Assembly: GCA_963169875.1 (NCBI GenBank)
Contig: CAUJEL010000067.1
Location: 1-64,000, forward strand
Reading direction: 5' to 3'
Length of the DNA: 64,000 nucleotides
Source: Candidatus Zhuqueibacterota bacterium
GTDB lineage: Bacteria; Zhuqueibacterota; Zhuqueibacteria; Residuimicrobiales; Residuimicrobiaceae
The position numbers and the translations under genes are program-made. Under the pieces are notes generated by a model. That model was not told the DNA's origin, did not search any database, and was given only the letters and a program-made list of their open reading frames with translations. Numbering within the stretch: the stretch's first letter is position 1; the number at the start of each line of letters is the position of its first letter. This document shows, in pieces, positions 58,106-64,000 of this stretch.

Positions 58106-59110
58106 ATGAAAACGCACATCGAAAAAGCCCCGCTGGATTTTTCCCTGGTTATCGCATGCTTCAATGAAGAGGAATCCCTTGGGGAACTGTATGATAAAAT
58201 AACAGCGGTCATGAGAGCGATGTCGGCCACCTATGAAATTATCTTTATTGATGATGGTTCGATTGATGGTTCGGCCGGGGTGATCGAAAGCCTGCATGAA
58301 AAAGATAATCGCGTCAAACTGATTCAATTTCTCCATAATTATGGCAAGTCCGCAGCCTTGGCCGCTGGTTTTAAACTCGCCGCTGGCCGCTACGTTATTA
58401 CCATGGATGCGGATCTTCAGGATGATCCGGAAGAAATTCCGAAACTGCTGGAAAAATTGCAGCAGGGATATGATCTGGTCTCGGGATGGAAAAAAGTCCG
58501 TCATGATCCCATAAGTAAAAGATGGGCATCCAAAGTCTATAATTATTTTACTTCTCTTTTCAGCGGAATCCGTCTCCATGACTTTAATTGCGGGTTAAAA
58601 ATATATCGCAGAGAAGTTGTGAGAACCTTGCGGGTGTATGGTGAAATGCATCGCTATCTGCCGGTCATCGCATTTCGCAATGGATTCAGGGTGACAGAAC
58701 TGCCGGTGCGGCATCATGCGCGCAAATACGGTCACTCCAAATTCGGCGTGGCCCGATTCGCCCGCGGCGCATTTGACCTCTTGACCATCTCTTTCCTGAC
58801 CCGCTATAAAATGCGGCCCCTTCATCTCTTCGGCGTTCTTGGCGTGCTGTCGTTTTTAGGCGGCTTTTTTATCTCTCTTTTTCTCGCTTACGAACGTATC
58901 TTTGCCAATAAGTATCTCAGCAATCGCCCCATGCTTTTTTTAGGTGTGCTCCTGATCATTGTCGGGGTGCAATTTTTTTCCATTGGGCTTTTGGGAGAAA
59001 TGATAACCTCGCTTCGCAAGGATACGGATGCCTTTCTGGTCAAGCGATGTCTGGGGTGTGGAGACCGTCCTCTAAATCCAACAGTTGGCGACCATATCCA
59101 TACGCTCTAG
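58106..59110 (+). CDS. Polyprenyl-phosphate-type family-2 glycosyltransferase
   Basis: This 334-residue protein has a GT-A domain (1-230) with 'FSLVIACFNEEESLGELYDK', 'IFIDDGSIDGS', 'NYGKSAALAAGFKLAAGRYV', DXD 'TMDADLQDDPEEI', and 'DFNCGLKIYRREVV', followed by 'RKYGHSKFG'. Two membrane helices at the C-terminus (about 240-310) match the DPM1/GtrB-like class that loads sugar onto undecaprenyl phosphate. It could supply the lipid-linked donor for the TMTC-like enzymes at 45-48 kb; that link is an inference. It ends in TAG with a short Cys-containing tail. Confidence 0.9.
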   Translation: MKTHIEKAPLDFSLVIACFNEEESLGELYDKITAVMRAMSATYEIIFIDDGSIDGSAGVIESLHEKDNRVKLIQFLHNYGKSAALAAGFKLAAGRYVITMDADLQDDPEEIPKLLEKLQQGYDLVSGWKKVRHDPISKRWASKVYNYFTSLFSGIRLHDFNCGLKIYRREVVRTLRVYGEMHRYLPVIAFRNGFRVTELPVRHHARKYGHSKFGVARFARGAFDLLTISFLTRYKMRPLHLFGVLGVLSFLGGFFISLFLAYERIFANKYLSNRPMLFLGVLLIIVGVQFFSIGLLGEMITSLRKDTDAFLVKRCLGCGDRPLNPTVGDHIHTL

Positions 59111-59202
59111 CCGGTCTCAACCAGCACATTTTTCCAAAACCGCCAGGCGCTTGAACCGGGTAACAGGGCAGGCGCCTTTATCAGGTAAAGGATAGAGGGT
59201 AA

Positions 59203-61824
59203 ATGCAGAAACGATTGTCCGGAATAATTGGCATGGTTCTTTTCTGTTTTTCGCCGCTCATTGCAGCGGAAGGACCGCTCCCGCTTTCTCTTTCAGGCGC
59301 GCACCTGCAGATGTCGCCTGATGGCACCCACCTCATTGTGTCCGGGCCCCATGAAGAAGGCCTCTTCCTGTACCATCCTGAGAGCGCGCGTCTGACCATG
59401 CTGAGTTCACGAGCGGGGACGGCGAGAAATGCCACCTGGTCCAGCGATGGCCAATGGATTGCGTATAAGGATTTTATTTCCACGGCGGAACAAACCCGGC
59501 AAATTCCCCGGTTGCATCACCTGACCAGCGGCGCAGTGATGGATTTATGCGCGCCGGCCGAATTCGTTGGAACCCCGAGTTTTTCTGCAAACGGTTTGCT
59601 CGCCTGCACCTCCGGAAAAACGTTGATCGTACAAAACGTGCCCAACGGAGAGCGACGCACTTTTTCACTACCTGGTTATGTGAACCTGGCGCCGATTTCT
59701 CCGCAGGGAGAAATTGTCGTCTATAATGATGCGGCGGATCAGTTATGGTTGCTGCATTTGCGTACCCGGCGAACATCGCGGTTGACCAACGATTCAACCG
59801 GCTATTTTGCCCCATCCTGGTCTCCTGATAGCGACGCGATCCTCGCCATGCGCATGGATGGCCATGTTGTTGTTATCCCTGTCCCGGATGCAAAAATGAT
59901 TGATCTTGGGGAAGGATATCACCCGAATTGGTCACGGGATGGTAAAAAAATTATTTTCACACGCGTGATTCGTTCTGGTGAATACCTTGTCGATAGCCTG
60001 GCCATCGCCATTTTTTCCCTTGAAAGCAGAAAGATGACCAGCCGGCCCCTGTTGTCCCCGCATGGCGAATCTCCCATCTTCGGACCGCACGATGATATCT
60101 GGTGGATCGATACCGAGGAGGGGAGCCTATATCAAGCCCCTGGCGATCCGTCTGCGGCATGGACCAGCAACCGCTATTTTCTTGACAGCGCGTTGCTGGA
60201 GCCGCCCTTGAAAGAGGCTGTGGTCAATCGCCCCGGGGAAATAAGCGCAGAAGAAGATGTTTTTGATATTCCCTACTTGCACCAAGCCTATGATACGCCG
60301 GATTGGTTCAATGGAAATTGGGCGTGCGGCGGGACTTCCGCGGTGATGTGCCTGGCATATTATGGCATCTTACCCAAATGGCCAACCTATGTAAGTTCGC
60401 CCGAAAGGCATATCAGTGAATTCGGCCGCTATATCAGCGATATTTACACCTATCGGGATTATACCTTCAATATCGGCGGCCAGGATCCAAACGGAAAGAC
60501 GGGTTACGGCGCTTATGGCTACATCATCCAGAACAATTGGGCGGACACGAAAGGAAATATGGCGAGTTATGCGCGACGCCATGGTCTGGGTTCTACGGTC
60601 GATTGGTCGCCACAGCGCGCAGAGGTTATGCAGGAGGTGAATCAAAAACTTCCCTTTGTCCTGTTGAACAGCTTGACAACCTCCGGGCACTATATCAGCG
60701 TCATCGGCTACGAGAAAGAGGCTACCACGGTTATCGTCAATGATCCCTGGGGCGACAAAAACAGGGGGTATCCCAATAACTATGGCCAGCGCGCCAAATA
60801 TGATTGGCCCGGCTATAACAATGGACATCGCAGCCTCAATACCGTGCATTGCTTCATTTATTTTCGCAATACCATCCCGGACCTGAAGCCCGTTGTGACC
60901 AACGACACGGACACGACGCATATCGCGCAAAGTTTTCCTTTTTCTGCGAAAATTGCAAATCTCGGTTGGACGGCCAGTACCGCAACGAAAGCGGTTGTTG
61001 TTTTTTCCACGAACACCATGTATAACGCAACAGATATTCACATCGGGCATGTGGAGATCCCTGCGATCGCGGCGGCGGACACATTTCACCTGACGGAGCG
61101 CTTTACCGTCCCGGATAGTTTGACCAGCGCCATGTATGCCGTCGGTTTATCCGTTGATGCAGAAAACCTCATTGCGGAAGTAGAGGAGAACAATAACTTC
61201 TCCTTCATGAGAAAACTGGTCTGCGGAAGACCGGTGATCTCGACCTTGAAACCGGCAGCGGGAAGCAACATGGCCGGGGGTTCTCCGACCATCTCGGTGG
61301 AGTATTTTGACCGCGTCACAAGTATTGATACGAGGTCTGTGCAACTCACGGTGGACGGGGAAGATGTGACCAGTCAGAGCCAGGTGGGCGCGCGATTTAT
61401 CACCTATAATCCCCAAATTCCACTTGCAGAAGGTCTGCATCAAATCGAAGTATCGCTGCAGAATAGTTGGGGATATGCCGCATCACGGATTTGGAGCTTT
61501 ACAGTTTCTCCTGCAGCAAACGTCTCTACTGGCGCGGTGGAAGCCCAGGCATCGAGCCTGCTGCAAGCGCATCCAAATCCCTTTAATGCCGCCACACGTA
61601 TCACGTTCGAACTGAACAGGGCGCAAAAAACCAGGCTCCAGGTTTTTGATCTCGCCGGCCGATGTGTAGCCACCCTTGTGGACGATGTACTGCAATCGGG
61701 CAGGCATGAACGCATATTCGCAGGGACCGATGACAAGGGTGTGCCTCTGCCCAGTGGGGTCTATTTCAGCCGCCTCGAAACCGCATCGCAGCGCCTGATC
61801 AACCGTCTGTTGTTGCTGCGCTAA
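59203..61824 (+). CDS. Secreted propeller-C39-like peptidase protein with T9SS sorting domain
   Basis: This 873-residue secreted protein has a signal peptide (1-22) and a TolB/WD40-like propeller (about 30-330, repeats such as 'LQMSPDGTHLIVSGP', 'SWSPDSDAILAMRMDG'). A peptidase C39-like domain (350-555) has Cys in 'NWACGGTSAVMCLAYYG', His in 'SGHYISVIGYE' and Asn/Asp in 'VNDPWGD'. A CARDB domain (about 565-675), an Ig-like module (680-770), and a C-terminal type-A sorting domain follow ('HPNPFNAATRITFEL', 'VFDLAGRCVATLV', 'GVYFSRLETAS'). It probably travels through the type IX system. Whether it is a protease or an amidase is open. GAGGGTAA precedes ATG 59203. Confidence 0.85.
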   Translation: MQKRLSGIIGMVLFCFSPLIAAEGPLPLSLSGAHLQMSPDGTHLIVSGPHEEGLFLYHPESARLTMLSSRAGTARNATWSSDGQWIAYKDFISTAEQTRQIPRLHHLTSGAVMDLCAPAEFVGTPSFSANGLLACTSGKTLIVQNVPNGERRTFSLPGYVNLAPISPQGEIVVYNDAADQLWLLHLRTRRTSRLTNDSTGYFAPSWSPDSDAILAMRMDGHVVVIPVPDAKMIDLGEGYHPNWSRDGKKIIFTRVIRSGEYLVDSLAIAIFSLESRKMTSRPLLSPHGESPIFGPHDDIWWIDTEEGSLYQAPGDPSAAWTSNRYFLDSALLEPPLKEAVVNRPGEISAEEDVFDIPYLHQAYDTPDWFNGNWACGGTSAVMCLAYYGILPKWPTYVSSPERHISEFGRYISDIYTYRDYTFNIGGQDPNGKTGYGAYGYIIQNNWADTKGNMASYARRHGLGSTVDWSPQRAEVMQEVNQKLPFVLLNSLTTSGHYISVIGYEKEATTVIVNDPWGDKNRGYPNNYGQRAKYDWPGYNNGHRSLNTVHCFIYFRNTIPDLKPVVTNDTDTTHIAQSFPFSAKIANLGWTASTATKAVVVFSTNTMYNATDIHIGHVEIPAIAAADTFHLTERFTVPDSLTSAMYAVGLSVDAENLIAEVEENNNFSFMRKLVCGRPVISTLKPAAGSNMAGGSPTISVEYFDRVTSIDTRSVQLTVDGEDVTSQSQVGARFITYNPQIPLAEGLHQIEVSLQNSWGYAASRIWSFTVSPAANVSTGAVEAQASSLLQAHPNPFNAATRITFELNRAQKTRLQVFDLAGRCVATLVDDVLQSGRHERIFAGTDDKGVPLPSGVYFSRLETASQRLINRLLLLR

Positions 61825-61852
61825 GGGGTTTACTTGTGAACGGGACGCGACC

Positions 61853-63793
61853 ATGATCGACAACATTATTTTGGATTTTGATTCAACAATTATCAACGCC
61901 GAAGGCGTTGAATTGATCATTGTGCATGCTTTGGAAAGAGAAAGCCCGGAAAAGGCCGGCGCGTTGAAAGCGCAGCTTCATGAGATGACGCTCAAGGCGA
62001 CCAATGGAGAAATCCCCCTTGGAGAAGCGCTGAGATTGCGCTTTAATTTAACCGAAGTGCTGCGGGAAGATGTGGAAAAAGCCGCCGCATTGATTGTTAA
62101 TTCGATGAATCCCATGGTGGCCGAGACCATAGAAGCGTTGCGCCGCGCCGGTAAGCAGATCTATGTTTTCAGCACCAGCTTTGACGAAATTGTCCGCCCG
62201 GTCACCGATGCCTTACTCATTCCCAAGGACCATGTTTTTTCAAATCAACTGATCTATGATTTCACCGGCCGGGTTGTTGGTATCAATGAAAACAATCCGT
62301 TATTTTTCACCGTTGGCAAGGGCTTTTTGGCCGAGCAGCTCAAGAACGAGGGGCGCCTTCCCGGACGAACCGCTGTGGTGGGGGATGGCTCCACCGATCT
62401 CTCCCTGCGAAAAAATAATATTGCCCAGATTTTTGTATACTATTCCGGTGCACAGATTTTGCAGGAGATCCGGCAGCAAGCCGATTTTTCCATTGAACGA
62501 TTCAATCAATTATTGCCCCTCTTTTTTTCCGAAGCGGAGTATTCTTACAAGCAGGCCGAAACAGAGGCGCCGGTTGAGAACGAAGTGACTGTGCGGCCCA
62601 GGGCGGTCTTGTTGGAAAACATCCATGAAAAGGCGGTCGCCTGTCTTCACGATGCGGCGGTGATTTTGGAAACCCATAAGGGCGTCTGGAATGAGGAGGA
62701 ACTGATCACCGGGGCGCAGGGCGCTCACCTCCTGGGCATCCGCTCGCAGAGTCGCGTCACGGCGCGCGTCATTGAATCGCTGCCCGAGTTGTGGGCGGTT
62801 GGCGCTTTTTGTATTGGTATCAACCAAATTGATCTCGACGCAGCAGCCCGTGCGGGCATTCCTGTTTTCAATGCGCCGTACAGCAACACGCGGAGTGTGG
62901 CCGAGCTGGTGGTCGGCGAGACCATCATGCTCATGCGCCGGGTCATGGAGAAAAACGCCGCAGCGCACCAGGGGCGTTGGCTTAAGACGGCCGAAGGCTG
63001 TTCGGAGGTCCGGGGAAAAACCGTTGGCATCGTCGGGTATGGACATATAGGCTCACAGGTCTCCGTTTTGTTTGAGAGCATGGGCATGTCCGTGGTTTTT
63101 CATGATATTGTTGACAAGCTGCCGCTGGGCAACGTCCGGCGCGCCCAGAATTTGCACGCATTGCTGGAACAGGCCGATGTGGTCACGCTGCATGTGCCCG
63201 ACACGCCGGAGACGCGCGGGATGATCGGCGCGGCGGAGTTACAGAGGATGAAGGCAGGTTCCTTTTTAATCAATTCCAGCCGTGGCAAGGTGGTAGAGCT
63301 GCAGGCGCTGTATAATGAATTAAAGGCGGGCCGTCTCGCAGGCGCGGCCATCGATGTGTTCCCCCGGGAGCCCGGCCGCGCGGATGAGGCGTTTACTTCG
63401 CCGCTGCAGGGATTGGAAAATGTGATCTTAACGCCGCACATTGGCGGCAGTACCCGGGAAGCCCAGGAGAATATTGCGCTTTATGTGGGCAAAAAATTGG
63501 TCACCTATTTAAACACGGGCAATACACAGGGCGCAGTCAATTTTCCCGAAGTGGATATGCCGCGCATGGCGGGCACCCATCGGATTCTCCATATTCACAA
63601 GAATGTTCCGGGCGTCCTGGCCAAGATCAACAGCGTTTTTGCGCGCCGCAACATCAATGTCGCCGGCCAGATGCTGCAGACGAATGATCACATCGGGTAT
63701 CTGGTGGTGGATGTGGATCACCATATTTCGGGGCATGTCCTTGAACTCATGCGCCATATAACCGAGACCATAAAAATCAGAAAAATTGCGTAA
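61853..63793 (+). CDS. SerB-SerA fusion: HAD phosphatase plus D-3-phosphoglycerate dehydrogenase
   Basis: This 646-residue fusion has an N-terminal HAD phosphatase (1-220) with nucleophile 'DFDSTIINAEG' (Asp8), 'STSFDEIV', and 'VVGDGSTDLSL', like phosphoserine phosphatase. A phosphoglycerate dehydrogenase (about 245-565) follows: 'AFCIGINQIDLDAAARAGIP', the NAD fold 'VGIVGYGHIGSQVSVL', 'NSSRGKVVEL', 'AIDVFPREPG' and 'TPHIGGSTREAQENI'. A C-terminal ACT domain (570-645; 'VPGVLAKINSVFARRNINVAG') probably senses serine. Steps one and three of serine synthesis would sit in one polypeptide. The middle step (SerC) is not in the window. Confidence 0.88.
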   Translation: MIDNIILDFDSTIINAEGVELIIVHALERESPEKAGALKAQLHEMTLKATNGEIPLGEALRLRFNLTEVLREDVEKAAALIVNSMNPMVAETIEALRRAGKQIYVFSTSFDEIVRPVTDALLIPKDHVFSNQLIYDFTGRVVGINENNPLFFTVGKGFLAEQLKNEGRLPGRTAVVGDGSTDLSLRKNNIAQIFVYYSGAQILQEIRQQADFSIERFNQLLPLFFSEAEYSYKQAETEAPVENEVTVRPRAVLLENIHEKAVACLHDAAVILETHKGVWNEEELITGAQGAHLLGIRSQSRVTARVIESLPELWAVGAFCIGINQIDLDAAARAGIPVFNAPYSNTRSVAELVVGETIMLMRRVMEKNAAAHQGRWLKTAEGCSEVRGKTVGIVGYGHIGSQVSVLFESMGMSVVFHDIVDKLPLGNVRRAQNLHALLEQADVVTLHVPDTPETRGMIGAAELQRMKAGSFLINSSRGKVVELQALYNELKAGRLAGAAIDVFPREPGRADEAFTSPLQGLENVILTPHIGGSTREAQENIALYVGKKLVTYLNTGNTQGAVNFPEVDMPRMAGTHRILHIHKNVPGVLAKINSVFARRNINVAGQMLQTNDHIGYLVVDVDHHISGHVLELMRHITETIKIRKIA

Positions 63794-63861
63794 TGAATTA
63801 TCCCTTTTTCGGTGTATATTTTTTCTAAATGGCATCTACCAGGAGCAAGACAGAGGTGAAT

Positions 63862-64000
63862 ATGAGACAGCTAAAGATCGGCATAGCCGGCGTTGGCAAA
63901 TTGGGAACCTTTCACTGCAATACCCTAAGCCAAATCCCGGACGTGCAGTTGGCGGGTGTTTATGATGTGGATTCCGGCCGTGCCGGAGAGGCAGCAAGCC
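63862..64000 (+). CDS. Gfo/Idh/MocA-family oxidoreductase, 5' end only
   Basis: The gene starts at ATG 63862, with AGAGGTG upstream, and runs off the window after 46 codons. It reads 'MRQLKIGIAGVGKLGTFHCN' and then 'LAGVYDVDSGRAGEAA', the NAD(P)-binding start of Gfo/Idh/MocA dehydrogenases ('GxGxxG..H', 'GVYD'). Substrate cannot be told from this fragment. It lies 68 bases after the serine-synthesis fusion. Confidence 0.8.
   Translation, partial: MRQLKIGIAGVGKLGTFHCNTLSQIPDVQLAGVYDVDSGRAGEAAS

Overview
The window looks like the replication-origin region of a Gram-negative bacterium of the FCB (Fibrobacteres-Chlorobi-Bacteroidetes) superphylum, perhaps a Calditrichota/KSB1-like lineage. The evidence is an outer-membrane toolkit (SurA-type isomerases, YidC with a large periplasmic domain, a patatin fused to an Omp85 barrel, many lipoproteins) and a secreted protein ending in a 'HPNPFN...' type IX secretion sorting domain. 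The lineage is an inference; no 16S gene is present. No tRNA, rRNA, CRISPR array or insertion sequence was recognised.

Layout. (i) 0.2-13.5 kb, minus strand: the classic origin-flank order rpmH-rnpA-yidD-yidC-mnmE-mnmG-rsmG, then murQ, mfd and two peptidyl-prolyl isomerases. Two parS-like palindromes flank or lie in mnmG, although parAB is not next door. (ii) 13.5-15.6 kb: a bipartite oriC, with DnaA boxes upstream of dnaA and a DnaA-box/DnaA-trio/AT-rich unwinding element just upstream of dnaN. (iii) 14-22.7 kb, plus strand: dnaA, dnaN, recF, dciA-like DUF721, gyrB, gyrA. Genes on both sides point away from oriC. (iv) 22.8-31 kb: FecR-domain protein, patatin-Omp85, bioY with a BadF-family sugar kinase, thioredoxin-like and LEA14-like lipoproteins, and deoC with a catalytically dead phosphoglycerate-mutase relative. 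(v) 31-36.3 kb: gpmI and a PAS histidine kinase/NtrC-type regulator pair. (vi) 36.3-44.8 kb, minus strand: two-module glycosyltransferase, phosphohexomutase, HerA-like ATPase, archease, RtcB, then a separately promoted helical protein and YjbQ. (vii) 45-64 kb, plus strand: two tandem TMTC-like membrane glycosyltransferases with TPRs, plant-type GlgC, GHMP sugar kinase, a FakA-FakB fusion beside plsY, an EamA transporter, TPR and DUF4292 lipoproteins, a polyprenyl-phosphate-type glycosyltransferase, a secreted C39-like protein, a SerB-SerA fusion, and the start of a Gfo/Idh/MocA oxidoreductase.

The main oddities are in-frame TAG codons in both rpmH and rsmG, although at least eight other genes here end normally with TAG; an alkaline-phosphatase-superfamily pseudoenzyme translationally coupled to deoC; a structured leader with alternative hairpins upstream of the 171-residue helical protein and yjbQ; a RtcB-archease-HerA RNA-repair-like operon; and a one-chain fatty acid kinase next to its presumed downstream acyltransferase PlsY.
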